Assembly: GCF_947507565.1 (NCBI RefSeq)
Contig: NC_089176.1
Coordinates: 1,860,001-1,924,000 of the forward strand
DNA: 64,000 nt
From: Oscarella lobularis
Lineage: Eukaryota > Porifera > Homoscleromorpha > Homosclerophorida > Oscarellidae
Direction of reading: 5' to 3'
Made by a program: the position numbers and the translations under genes. Below, in pieces: positions 9,428 through 21,724 of the stretch (position 1 is its first letter; each line of letters starts with the position of its first letter). The notes below the pieces were generated by a model. It ran no database searches, was not told the origin of the DNA, and worked only from the letters and a program-made list of their open reading frames with translations.

Positions 9428-12400
9428 ATGGCATTGAACGGATCTTCATCCTCCTCGACTCTTCGTCGCATATTGTCGCGCTGGAAGCGCGATTCCACTA
9501 CGACGACCAGGGCATCGAACGTCGGAGCGCGGAAGATGTCGAGTACGAAGCGATTCACTGAGCCATCGGCGTCAGCAACATTGGGCAGTGCCTACTCGGA
9601 GTCGGTCAAGGCGGGAAAAAAGTGGAAAATGCAAGCGAGGAAGCAAATGAACAAACGGGATACCGTCATGGTCGAGATGATGACAGTTGACGAGCTAAAC
9701 GGCCAGCTACTTCCAATACACAAAGTTCTCTTTCTTTTATCCATAGAAACGATGATGATGCACGATGAGTCATATCGTTTTTTTTTCTTTTCTTTAGGCG
9801 GCCACGGAAGGCGACATCGAAACGGTTCGCCGCATCGTCGCTTCGTATCCCGACGCCGTCTATTCAACCGACGTGCACGGCGCAACGGCGTTGCACCACG
9901 CCGCGTCGGAATCCGCGTTGGACGTGATGGATTACCTGATCCAGAAGGGGGCAGGTGAGTCCAAACAGCATTAGCATGTTTTTCCCTTCCCACGATTCGA
10001 CGAGGGTGTCCGTTCTCAGATCTGAACGATCAAGACGAGCAGGGAGAGACTCCGCTTCACTGGGCGATCACGTTCGAGAAACCGGAGGCGATGGAACTCC
10101 TCTTGAATCGCGGAGCGGCGACGGACGTGAAAACCACCACATGGGAAACAGCTCTCCACACGGCCGTTCGCATGCAAAGCAGCCATATGGTGACGGTAAC
10201 GGCTTCTTTAGGGCCCGAGGCGGAGCAGCATGCAGTTATTTTTATTTTGACCTAGATACTTGCGTCACACGAGGCGGTGGACGTAAACGTTCGCGGGGAG
10301 CACGAACGAACCCCTCTTCATATGGCATCGTTGGGAGAAGACACTGATATTATTGATATACTGGTGAGAGGTTGCTTATTTGTATGGATTCGGTGTGTAA
10401 GTACGCATTCAGATGGCTAACAAGGCGTATCCGTGCTCTCGAGATGGAAACGGTCTTCGGCCTATTCATCTTGCTTCTCGCCATGGCAAACCACACATGG
10501 TCAACTATATCATTGATATGGGTACGAGTCTTGAAACCATCGTAGATCATTGACATGTAATTCGTCTAGTGGTAACTCATTTTCATTATCCGGCTGACCA
10601 AGTAGTCAACTTCACAGACGACGACGGGATGTCTAGTCTTCATCAAGCGATTTCCGGAGGAAACGTTCCGGTACGACTGCGAATAACGCCCTTTTAAATG
10701 AGACTTATAAGAATACACCGTTATGTCCAGGTTGCTAAGCTGCTGTTAGAGCGAGGTTGCCGTGTCTTCAACACAGACTCGCGCGCCGAGTCGCCGTTCC
10801 ACTTAGCTTGTGCACAAGGATCTGTTCCCATGATTGAAACCATTTTGAATCACTGTAAGGAATGCATTCGATCGCTCCTTGATGCAAAGGATCCCACAGG
10901 ACAAACAGCACTTCACAAGTTGGCTTAGTCTCTCACCTGTTTCAATGACTATTAATGAATTTATAGAGCTGCCATTTTCAATCACGTGGTGGTAGCGAAA
11001 TTCCTCATCAACAAAGTGAATGCGTCTTGCTTAGAATTTATTCAAGCGTTCTTATCTCCTGGTTCGTTCTTTAGGGAGCAAACATCAATGCCACGGACGA
11101 TTTTGGTCGCACGCCGTTGCTCCTTTCTGCCCAAGCAGGTTCTAAGGACGCCATGCAGTACTTGCTCAGTCAAGGAGCCGACACTGACAGACGAGATACC
11201 AACAACAGGAATTTTCTTCATTTGGCTATTATGAGAGAAAACGACCCAGTAGCTGAATTTATTCTGACTCGGGTACTGGCCACATTCAAATAGATCGGAG
11301 TTGGTTTAATGGCTGTCTTTTAGCCAGAATTTAGTGTACCTTTATCCCTGCTTGATGACCAGGACGCTTTGGGACTGACTCCAGTGCACTATGCTTCTAA
11401 AGCCGGCTGCGATGGAGTGGGACTCTCTGCACAGCGTCTTTGCTTAACCTGACCCTTAGTCTTTTTTCTGCAGCCGCTAGAGCTCATGCTTAAACTGGGA
11501 GCATCAAGAAATCCAAAGGATCACAAAAAGTCAACACCACTTCATTTTGCCGCAAGGTAAAATGTTATGACTGAAAATTATGTGTATACTTTCATATGAT
11601 TTGCTCCTACAAATTAGATTCGCTTTATAAATGATTTTGTGCATCTAGATTTGGCCAATACAATGCTGCCAGACGACTGATAAGTGGACACTTGGGCCAG
11701 AAGATCATCAACGAAGAAGACCGAATTGGGATGACTCCGCTGCACATAGCCTCTCATTGTGGCTTTCACCTTCTCGTCGATCTCTTTCTCAGGAAAGGAG
11801 GAATTATTCTCAGGCAAAGGCAGATAGAATCACAGATGTTCCTCTCCCAGCGAAGTCCTTTAGGTGCTCCAGCGGGTCTTCGCCGCTTCACAGTGCCGCT
11901 TATGGAGGCTACGTCAAGTGTCTTTCAGCCCTGCTCAGTTCCCATCGATACATTTTGAATTGGGAAAATCATCAAGGCGTAAGAGAGCACAGCGCGTGGA
12001 ATAGTGTCAGCAAAAGCGTTGACAATAGAACACGGCTCTGCACATCGCTGTAGAAGGTGGACATCCGGCCGCTGTTACATTTCTTCTCAGCGAAGGAGCT
12101 GAGATCGTTGCTAACAAGGCTGGTGACAGTTTCCTTGATCTTTGTATTGATTTGAAGAGGAACAAATGCGCTCAGGCTGCAATTGAACACGAGCGGTAAG
12201 CCTGATAACCTTTCACGCTTAATTTCTTTTATTTGCTAAATTCAGCTGGGAACAATGTCTATCATTCGTCAATCGGAAACGCGGTTATCCGATGATAAGA
12301 CTTATACAAGAAATGCCGGATGTGGCGAAAGTAAATATCTTTGACATCATGCGTTTTGGTCTTCTATTTGTTCTCTTCTACAACGCAGACGGCTCTTGAC

Positions 12401-14602
12401 AATAGCGTGACTTGTAGAAGCAAACTGTCAAGCGAAGACAAGCAGTACTGGGTAACAATTCAATTTACTTTTCAATTGAGTGTCTGAAGTGCTGCTTCAG
12501 AAAAAGTACAGCTTCAAGTATCTTCTTTGTGATCGAGATTCAGCGAACACGGCTTCTTCAGAAAAGGAGTCCTCGGTTGCAAATGGAGTAGTAATGCAAC
12601 AACCGGACGTAGAGAAGGACGATGAACCGGACATAGCTGACGAACAAGAAACCACTCCACTTCCTGGATTACATGTGAGCACTACCTTGCTAAGAGTACA
12701 TGTATCAAATAGTTCTTCTTAGGAAATGGTAAAGTATGACCGTAAAGAACTGCTTTATCATCCAGTTTCTAATGCTCTCCTCGCATCCAGATGGTTTGCA
12801 AAAGAATGAATTGTCTTAGTATCACTGATTTCTTTCTCCTAGGAAGTCGTATGGACGACTAGCTTTCGGCATTAATACAACTCTCTACGTATTCTATCTC
12901 ATTTTCTTGACCAGCCTAATTTCCCTGGTGCCTCTCCCTGAGTCTCCTGCTAATGAAAGCACAACGCTTTACAGGGCGTCAAACGGATCTCTGACGACAA
13001 TACCAGAAGTAAACAATAGAGATGGAGCTTAGGGAATGTACCCTCTCCCAGAGTTAGTATTAGGAGGGTAGGCAGTTTGTAGAGATTGCACGCGACCACC
13101 GACTATTAGCATTCACATTGCGGATTAGTTAGCTTTGTGTTCTTTTTTAGTTATCTGCCTATGCTGTGGCTTGTCAGTACCTGGTCATCGCTTTTGCTGG
13201 TGCTAATGTTGTAAAAGAAATCATACAATTTTTTCAAATGGTAGCTGACTTCATCCCACAGTACTAAAATTTTATTATAGACTGCTTGGCTTCTCATATG
13301 TAGAAAGTGAAATACTTTCAAGATTTCAACAACTATCTCGAGCTCACCTTGTACATCACAACGCTTCTTTTTGTTATTCCAATGGGAAGCACAAGAGAGT
13401 TATATCAGTTAGAAATGGGAGCGGTAGCAATCTTCTTAGCGTGGATGAACTTTCTTCTGTACTTGCAAAGGTGGCTTTATCTAAATATTTGTGTATTTGT
13501 TTCTGCTCTATTAAATTTTTTTAGGTTTGAAGCGCTGGGCATCTATATTGTGATGTTCGTAGAAGTTGTTAAAACACTGCTTGTGGTGAGTTCTTACTTT
13601 CTTTGTATATGATGGAGCGTCTAAGCATGACCTTATTTGCACACAGGTTCTAGGAGTTTTCTTTGTCATCATTGTTGCGTTTGGTCTGTGTTTCTACGTT
13701 CTCCTTTTTCCAGCCGATGTGAGTAGGACATTGCCTTGAGTAGAACTAGATGCGAGATGTTCTATTTGCGTTTAGCCAATGTTCACAAACATTCCCAAGA
13801 CATTTCTAAACGTTTTTGAAATTATGCTTGGAGAATTCTCCTTTGAATACTACTACGATCGTCAAGCTACTGAAGGACTGCGGTATCCAACGCTCACTTG
13901 GATAATGCTGATTGTTTTGCTGATATTTATGCCAATAATTTTTATGAATTTATTGGTAAGTCAATAGCTTTGATTGTGTTGACATATTTATTGTCGGTCA
14001 TTCTAGATCGGTCTTGCTGTTGGAGATATCGAAGGCGTCAGAAGAAACGCAGAGCTGAAAAGACTTGCTATGCAGGTAATACAATAGAGTAGATATACAC
14101 AACTCTTTTGTGTCTTACTCCAAAACATTGTGAAGGTTGAATTTCACACCAGTTTAGAAAGCAAGCTACCAAACAGAATAAGGCAAAACGTATGTCACGA
14201 CCAGCTTGTTGATTATCCCAATAAATGCAAGGGATTGAAAAGCGTAAGTTTTGCCGAAATTGTGACACTACTAAAACAATGTTTAGCAGTTTGTGTCTGC
14301 GTACGAAGGTCTTACGAATGTGGGCGAGGCGCCAGTGAGCACGGAAATGTTGCAAGTGAAGGAGCAGCTAAACAAACAAAAGCGAAGGTTCTGTGAAAAG
14401 GCCCCCAGAGTGATAGTTTCCTAACGGTTCCCGTAGGTTGAAAGACATTTCAGAGAATATGGAAAGGCAACATCAGCTTCTTCTTTCTCTTGTTCAAAAG
14501 TTGGAGATAACGGGAGCAAATGGGTCTCCCTGGATAGTGGAAGAGGAATCCGAATCGCCTGAGATAGTGCATCGCAAGCTTTTATCAAACGCACGCCTTT
14601 GA
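9428..14602 (+). CDS. TRPA1-like: TRPA1-like cation channel (copy 1)
   Basis: Full gene of about 20 short-intron exons. Exon 1 is 9428-9724 (MALNGSSSSSTLRRILSRW ... LLPIHK); exon 2 is 9798-9954 (AATEGDIETVRR...). A long run of ankyrin repeats follows (GETPLHWAI, ESPFHLACAQGSVPMIET, TPVHYASKAGCDG, TALHIAVEGGHPAAV). Then come six membrane segments: S1 near SYGRLAFGINTTLY, S2 near YAVACQYLVIAFAGANVV, then ELTLYITTLLFVIP, and ALGIYIVMFVEVVKTLLVV leading to GVFFVIIVAFGLCFYVLLF. The pore reads FEIMLGEFSFEYYYDRQ. The segment after S6 is NLLIGLAVGDIEGV, followed by ELKRLAMQVEFHTSLESKLP, the TRPA1 signature. It ends in a predicted coiled coil (EMLQVKEQLNKQK, QHQLLLSLVQKLE) with TGA at 14600-14602. TRPA channels sense chemical or thermal irritants in the plasma membrane. 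No break was seen. Confidence 0.9.
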
Positions 14603-14679
14603 GCGGAAAAACAAAGGCAATTTCTGTGCAAATTTGCAAATTTAGTGTATTAGGTATGCTGGCAGCTGCTCAATATATG

Positions 14680-15078
14680 TACGTACGTAGATACGGGACG
14701 TTCGGTTCTTCTCGCTCGCGAAGAGCAAAGAGCAAACGTCTCTCTGTCCTTCGCTTGGCTTCGGCGTAGTCTAAGAATTTCGAGAAATTGCCGTAAACTC
14801 AGTTCTGGCATTTTCAACGCCGCAAATTGGTCTCTAGACGCCGACGTGAACTGCATCGGGTGCGTGGCTCGACTCGACGCACGGTGATCGTCCGATCGTC
14901 AACGACAATCGACGACATCATCATCATCATCATCGGGTTCATCACCGACGACAGCTACGAATCCCATTGGGGCCTTCTCGCCTACAAGCGTCACGACAAC
15001 ACTAGCTTTCCGTCACGATAGCGTGATCTGAGCGAACCGAATCGGTTGACAGCGAATTGCTGCAAGCCTGCAACCATC
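14680..15078 (+). pseudogene. Relic of squalene monooxygenase 5' exons
   Basis: Decayed copy of 45290-45710. It shares the start ATACGGGACGTTCGGTT, the block AAACGTCTCTCTGTCCTT, the sequence around GGTCTCTAGACGCCGACGTG and the end near GAACCGAATCGG...GAATTGCTGCA. Internal deletions and a triplet expansion (ATC repeated, about 14918-14935) destroy the frame, and the FAD-binding GxGxxG motif is lost. It sits exactly between the two tandem TRPA1 copies, so it marks a rearrangement rather than a gene. Confidence 0.75.
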
Positions 15079-15164
15079 TATGCTGCAACCTTAGAACAAG
15101 GGTATCTTGAAGAAAAGACGCGGCGACACTTACCGTATATTTGAGAAAATACGGTCTTTAATGA

Positions 15165-15360
15165 ATATTTAGGTCGGAGATGACCGCTGCAGTCTCTTGA
15201 AAGTTTTCCTGGCGGAACAGACGGGCGCTTTTTCCCCGAGGTAAAACCTGTATTAGTTTCGAATAAAGAACGGAGTACTGTACTAACAGGATAATGCGCG
15301 CTAAAACCCGGAATAAAGCCGGAGCCGGTAGCCAACTTGCTGATCTTCTCAGTTCTCACA
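15165..15360 (+). pseudogene. Relic of metaxin-2 3' exons
   Basis: Matches the end of the metaxin-2 gene and the adjoining spacer (about 8940-9330): GTCGGAGATGA...CTGCAGTCTCTTGAAAG, then CGGGCGCTTTTTCCCCGAGG, then the shared downstream block GGATAATGCGCGCT. The body of the last exon is mostly deleted. It shows that the duplication producing TRPA1 copy 2 began inside metaxin-2. Confidence 0.8.
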
Positions 15361-15383
15361 GCGATTTGTTTACTCTACGAGCT

Positions 15384-15402
15384 ACGCGCGCGCGCGCGCG
15401 CG
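15384..15402. repeat. (CG)n tract
   Basis: Alternating CG dinucleotides upstream of TRPA1 copy 2. The corresponding place upstream of copy 1 has only a short CG run (near 9357-9364). Confidence 0.8.
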
Positions 15403-15481
15403 AGCGTTGGCATTCTGACTTCTGAGTCATTTCCTTATTGCTGACGCGCTCTTGAACGCTGAGTTCATTCTTCTCTTGGCC

Positions 15482-18400
15482 ATGGCATCAAACGGATCTT
15501 CGTCCTCTTCGACTCTTCGTCGCATATTGCTTCGTTGGAAACGCGCGTCGAAGTCTACGACATCAAACGTCGGAGCGAGAGGGACTTCGACTGCTAAGCG
15601 ACTCGCTGAGCCGCCCACCTCGGCAACATTGGGTAGTACGTACTCGGAGTCGGTAAAGGCCGGGAAAAAGTGGAGAATGCAAGCGAGGAAACAAATGAAC
15701 CAAAGGGACACCGTCATGGTTGAGATGATGACAGTTGACGAGCTAAACAGCCAGCTACTTCCAATACACAAAGTGTCTATGGCATAGAGATGGTGGAGCT
15801 AGACGATGAGTCATATCGTTTTTTTTTTCTTTTCTTTAGGCGGCCGCGGAAGGCGACATCGAAACGGTTCACCGCATCGTCCTTTCGTATCCCGACGCCG
15901 TCTATTCGACCGACGTGCACGGCGCAACGGCGTTGCACCACGCTGCGTCGGAATCCGCGTTGGGCGTGATGGATTATCTGATTCAGAACGGGACAGGCGA
16001 GTCTAAACAGCATTAGCATGTTCTTCCCGCGATTCAACGAGGGTGTTTCTTCTCAGATCTGAATCATCAAGACGAGCAGGGGGAAACTCCGCTTCACTGG
16101 TCGATTGCGTTCGAGAAGCCGGAGGCGATGGAACTTCTGTTGAATCGCGGCGCGGCGACGGACGTAAAAACCACCACATGGGAAACAGCTCTCCACACGG
16201 CCGTTCGCATGCAAAGCAGCCATATGGTGAAGGTAACGGCTTCCTTAGGGTCCGAGGCCGCTAGGAAAGAGCAGTTGTTTTTCTGACCTTCTTTCTACTA
16301 GATACTCGCTTCGCACGAGGCGGTGGACGTAAACGTTCCCGGAGAGCACGCGCGAACTCCTCTTCATATCGCATCTTTGGGAGAAAACACTGATGTCATT
16401 GATATACTGGTGAGGGGGTCGCTTTTTTTGTACGGATTAGGTGTGTAACATGCATGCAGATGGCTAACAGGGCGTATCCGTGCTCTCGAGATGGAAACGG
16501 TCTTCGGCCTATTCATCTTGCTTCTCGCCATGGCAAACCGCACATGGTCAACTATATAATTGATATGGGTACGAGTCTTGAAACCATCATAGATCATTGG
16601 CTGGCATGGAATTTGTTTAGTGCTAACTCATTTTAATTATTCGGTTGACCAAGTCGTCAACTTCACAGACGACGACGGAATGTCTAGTCTTCATCAAGCG
16701 ATTTCCGGAGGAAACGTTCCCGTACGACGGCGACCAATAGATCAGACTCAAAATACATGTTGTCATGTTCAGGTTGCTAAGCTGCTCTTGGAGCGAGGTT
16801 GTCGTATCTTCAACACGGACTTGCGCGCCGAGTCGCCGTTTCACTTGGCTTGCGCACAAGGATCTCTTCCCATGATTGAAACCATTTGGAACCATTGCCA
16901 GGAATGCACTAAAATGCTCCTCAAAGCAAAGGATCCCACAGGACAAACAGCACTTCACAAGTTGGTGTAGTCTCGCGTGCTTGAATGATTCTCATTACCC
17001 GGGTTTTCAGAGCTGCCATTTTCAATCACGTTGCGGTAGCGAAGTTCCTCATCAACAAAGTATTTAAATTCAGTTTGCTTTCAATTTATATAAACGTTCG
17101 TATCTCCTGTTTGTTCTTTAGGGAGCGAACATCAATGCGACGGATGATTTTGGGCGCACGCCGTTGCTCCTTTCTGCCCAAGCAGGTTCTAAGGATACCA
17201 TGCAGTACTTGCTCAGTCAAGGAGCCGACGCCGACAGACGAGACACCAACAACAGGAATTTTCTTCATTTGGCTATGATGAGGGAAAACGAGCCATTGGC
17301 TGAATTCATTTTGACTCAGGTACTGGTCACGTTCAAATAGATCTAAGTTGGTTTTAAGGCGGTCTTTTTAGCTTGAATTTAGTGTACCTCAATCTCTGCT
17401 TGATGACCAGGACGCGTTAGGGCTGACTCCCGTGCATTATGCTTCTAAAGCAGGCTGCGATGGAGTGAGGCTCTCTACCGCAATGTCTTTTCTACTTTAC
17501 TGACCCTTTCGTCTTTTTTTTTTGTAGTCGCTTGAGCTTATGCTTAAACTGGGAGCATCAAGAAATCCAAAAGATCTCAAGAAATCAACACCGCTTCATT
17601 TTGCCGCGAGGTAAATGTTAATTAAAACTTGCTTTAATTAAAAATAAAGAGATTTAGCCATCTTAATATAAAATATGCTCCTCCGATTTAGATCTGCTTT
17701 ATCATTGTCGTTTTGAATGTAGATTTGGCCGATACAATGCTGCCAGACGACTTTTAAGGGGACACTTGGGCCAGAAGATCATCAACGAAGAAGACCAAAT
17801 TGGAATGACTCCACTGCACGTGGCTTCTCATTTTGGCTTTCACCTTCTTGTTGATCTTTTCCTCAGGGAGGGAGGAATTATTCTCAGGTAAAGAAAGATA
17901 CAATCGCATGGCCCTCCTTCAACGAAGTCCTTTAGATGCTCCAGCGGGTCTTCGCCGCTTCATAGCGCCGCTTTTGGAGGCTACGTCAAATGTCTCTCAG
18001 CTCTGCTCAGTTCTCATCGATACGTTCTGAATTGGAAAAATCATCACGGCGTAAGAAAGAGTGCACACAGCGCGTAAAGTAGCGTCAGCTGAAGCTTTGA
18101 CAATAGAACACGGCTCTGCACATCGCTGTAGAAGGTGGGCATCCGGCCGCTGTTAAATTTCTTCTCAGCGAAGGAGCTGAGATCGTTGCCAACAAGGCTG
18201 GTGACAGTTTCCTTGATCTTTGTATTGATTTGAAGAGGAACAAATGTGCTCAGGCTGCAATAGAACACGAGCGGTAAGCCTGATAACCATTCACACTTAT
18301 TTTATTTATTTACTAAATTCAGCTGGGAAGAATGTTTATCATTCGTCAATCGGAAACGCGGCTATCCGATGATAAGACTTATACAAGAAATGCCAGATGT

Positions 18401-20728
18401 AGCGAAAGTAAATATCGTCAACATAATGCTTTAAGTTTTGGTCTTCTATTTTACTCTGTTTTGTAACGCAGGCGGCTCTTGACAGTAGCATAACTAAAAG
18501 CAAACTGTCAAGCGAAGACAGGCAGTACTGGGTAACAATTCAATCTGCTATTCAATTGAGTGTTTAATTAATGCGTTTCTTCAGACAAAGTACAGCTTCA
18601 AGTATCTTCTTTGTGATCGGGATTCAGCGAAGACAACTGTTTCAGAAAAAGAGTCTTCGGTTGCAAATGGAGAGGGAATGCAGCAACAGGACGTAGAGAA
18701 GGACGATGAGCCAGACATCGCTGAGGAACAAGAAAACACTCCACTTCTTGGATTACTTGTGAGCGAAACACCTGCCTTCATTGCGTTAAGTGTAACCGAA
18801 CACTTTCTTCATAGGAAATGGTAAAGTATGACCGCAAAGAACTGCTTTATCACCCGGTTTCAAATGCTCTCCTCGCATCCAGATGGTGTGCAAGAGACAA
18901 CGAGTTGTCTTAGTCTTACTGATTTCTTTTAGGAAGTCATATGGACGACTAGCTTTCGGCATTAATACGACTCTCTACGTCTTCTATCTGGTTTTCTTGA
19001 CCAGTCTCATTTCCTTAGTTCCTCTCCCCGTGTCTCCTGCTAAAGAAAATACGACGCTTTACAGGGCGTCAAACGGATCTCTGACAACAGTGCCAAAAGT
19101 AAACAATAGAGATGGTCCATAGATTAGGGAATGTAGGCAGTTTGTAGAGATATTATCACACTAGTACTAACACGCGGCTACAGACGTGATAATAGTGTAC
19201 ATTGCGGATTAGTGAGCGTTGTGTTCTCACAGCTTTTGTGCTGTTTGGTCAGGGACAGGAGTTCTTAGCAATCGTTTTTTTAGTTGTCAACCTATGCTGT
19301 AGCTTGTCAGTACCTGGTCATCGCTTTTGCTGGTGCTAACGTTGTAAAGGAAATCATACAAATTTTTCAAATGGTAGCCGACTTCATCCTACTTTTTAGC
19401 GTAGACTACATTTATTCTCTAATGTAGAAAGTGAAATATTTTCGAGACTTCAACAACTACCTTGAGCTCACCTTGTACATCACAACGCTTCTTTTTGTTA
19501 TTCCAATGGAAAACACAAGAGAATTATATCAGTTAGAAATGGGAGCGGTGGCTGTCTTCTTAGCGTGGATGAACTTTCTTCTGTACTTGCAAAGGTGGCT
19601 TTATCTTGATTTTTTGTGTCTGTTCTATTATATTTGTTTAGGTTTGAAGCGCTGGGCATCTATATTGTGATGTTCGTAGAAGTTGTTAAAACACTGCTTG
19701 TGGTGAGTTCTTACTTTCTTTGTATATGATGTCAAGCGTCTAAGCATGACCTTATTTGTACACAGGTTCTAGGAGTTTTCTTTGTCATCATTGTTGCGTT
19801 TGGTCTGTGTTTCTACGTTCTCCTTTTTCCAGCCGATGTGCGTAGGACATTGCCTTGAGTAGAACTAGATGCGTGATTTTCTATTTGCTTTTAGCCAATG
19901 TTCACAAACATTCCCAAAACATTTCTAAACGTTTTTGAAATTATGCTTGGAGAATTCTCCTTTGAATACTACTACGATCGTCAAGCTACTGAAGGACTTC
20001 GGTATCCAACGCTCACTTGGATAATGCTGATTGTTTTGCTGCTATTTATGCCAATAATTTTTATGAACTTATTGGTAAGTCAATAGCTTCGATTGTGTTG
20101 AGATATTTATTGTCGGTCATTCTAGATTGGTCTTGCTGTTGGAGACATCGAAGGCGTCAGACGGAATGCAGAGCTGAAAAGACTTGCTATGCAGGTAATA
20201 CAATAAAGTACAACTCTTAAATTTTGTGACTTACTCCAAAACATTGTGAAGGTTGAATTTCACACCAGTTTAGAAAGCAAGCTACCAAACAGAATAAGGC
20301 AAAACGTATGTCATGACCAGCTTGTTGATTATCCCAATGAATGCAAGAGACTGAAAAGCGTACGTGTACGTGTTGCTGAAATTGTATACTTTTGCTAACT
20401 ATTTCTTTGCAGTTCTTGTCTGCGTACGAAGGTCTTACGAATGTGGGCGAGGCGCCTGTGAGCGCGGAAATGTTGCAAGTGAAGGAGCAGCTTAACAAAC
20501 AAAAGCATCGGTTTGAAAAGCGCATAGTGAAAGAGAGTTTCCTAATCCTAACCGTTCCACAGGTTGAAAGACATTTCAAAGAACATGGAAAAACAACACC
20601 AGCTTCTCCTTTCTCTTGTTCAAAAGTTGGAGTTAGCGGGAGGAGAGGGATCTCCCTGGATAGTGGAAGGGGAATCTGAATCGCCTGAGATAGTGCAGCG
20701 CAAGCTTTTATCAAATACCGGCCTTTAA
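15482..20728 (+). CDS. TRPA1-like: TRPA1-like cation channel (copy 2)
   Basis: Tandem paralogue of the gene at 9428, with the same exon plan and very similar sequence. It starts MASNGSSSSSTLRRILLRW, passes through the ankyrin repeats and the same six membrane segments, and has the same pore (FEIMLGEFSFEYYYDRQ) and post-S6 segment (GLAVGDIEGV). It ends with the coiled coil QHQLLLSLVQKLELAGG and ...KLLSNTGL, stop TAA at 20726-20728. The S5-pore-S6 exons (about 19.65-20.2 kb) are almost identical to 13.5-14.1 kb, introns included, whereas the 5' and extreme 3' exons differ more. That points to recent duplication with later gene conversion. No disabling change was found by eye. Different ankyrin repeats may give different ligand or temperature tuning (inference). 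Confidence 0.9.
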
Positions 20729-21724
20729 TTAAACAAACATCTTTTTTGTGCACATTTAGTTATAGGTTACCGTTGCTGCATGCTCAGAACATACTGTACT
20801 CAAAAATAGCAGAAGAGGTAAAATAAGAAAGTGGGCGTGTTCATATGCATATACATCACACAGCGCGCGGAAAGTGTGTAGTATGAATCACGACTATTTT
20901 TTATCTCCTGTATGTAGGCATTTATGACTTTGACGGAGAATATTCTACAAAAGAATCCCGTTGCTAAGTCCGAAGCATAGAAAGAAGGTGCAACTGTTTT
21001 GGTGGGTGGCAATTATTAGGGGTCCCAACACAGTGAACAAGAGAGTGGCGGGGATTGCGCTTGCTAAAATATCAGTTTAGTACTTTGCCAATGTCTTCTT
21101 TCTTATTGATCTGGCGTTGTTTGCATGTGTACAGCTCGCTATTTGTTTTCTTTGTTTAGTGCAGTATACGTATCTCATTAGCGTTTCATGGCCATTTTTG
21201 GGTTTTTGTAACCGCTTGGCGAAAAACGGTCAACCAATTTTGAAGAAAATTTGAAGAGCGAGAAGGTGCAATTTTTTACACGTTCGCTGCACTTTTGTAA
21301 TTGGGTTGTCACTTCAGCTCGGTCTAGCCACTCGTCTAGCGCACTTCACGATCTCTCTCTTGCATTTTGCCACGCACCAGGGATATAATCCCTGCCCGCG
21401 CACGGTGTCCACCAGGCTTCACTGCGCAATCGCATGCGCTTAGTGATCGATTTGAATCGATTATCTCGCGCTGCAACCGAACGAATAAAAGCTGAGTCCA
21501 GTCGTCTACTTGGAGACGTCGGCTTTTCGCTCGTCGTCAAACACCGAATCTAGCGACGTCACGAAACCAAAAATCCAATGAAAAGACGGTAAGGAAGAGA
21601 AACGGGGCCTGCCCGCGTGGAGGCGAGGAACACTCGCGTTGCGTCACCGGAATGACGTCATGGTGCGCGTTACAGAGGAGAGCGCGAGCTCGACGAGGGC
21701 TTTTTCGAGAAGTTCAGTCTTGAA
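20729..21724. other. Spacer between TRPA1 copy 2 and Munc13-4-like gene
   Basis: About 1 kb without a supported gene. The end nearest the Munc13-4-like gene (about 21.6-21.72 kb) contains ATGACGTCATGGTGCGCG; related sequence with TGACGTCAT also lies upstream of both relics of that gene (about 27.06 and 44.47 kb), so a CRE-like promoter element is possible. Nothing else recognised. Confidence 0.4.
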
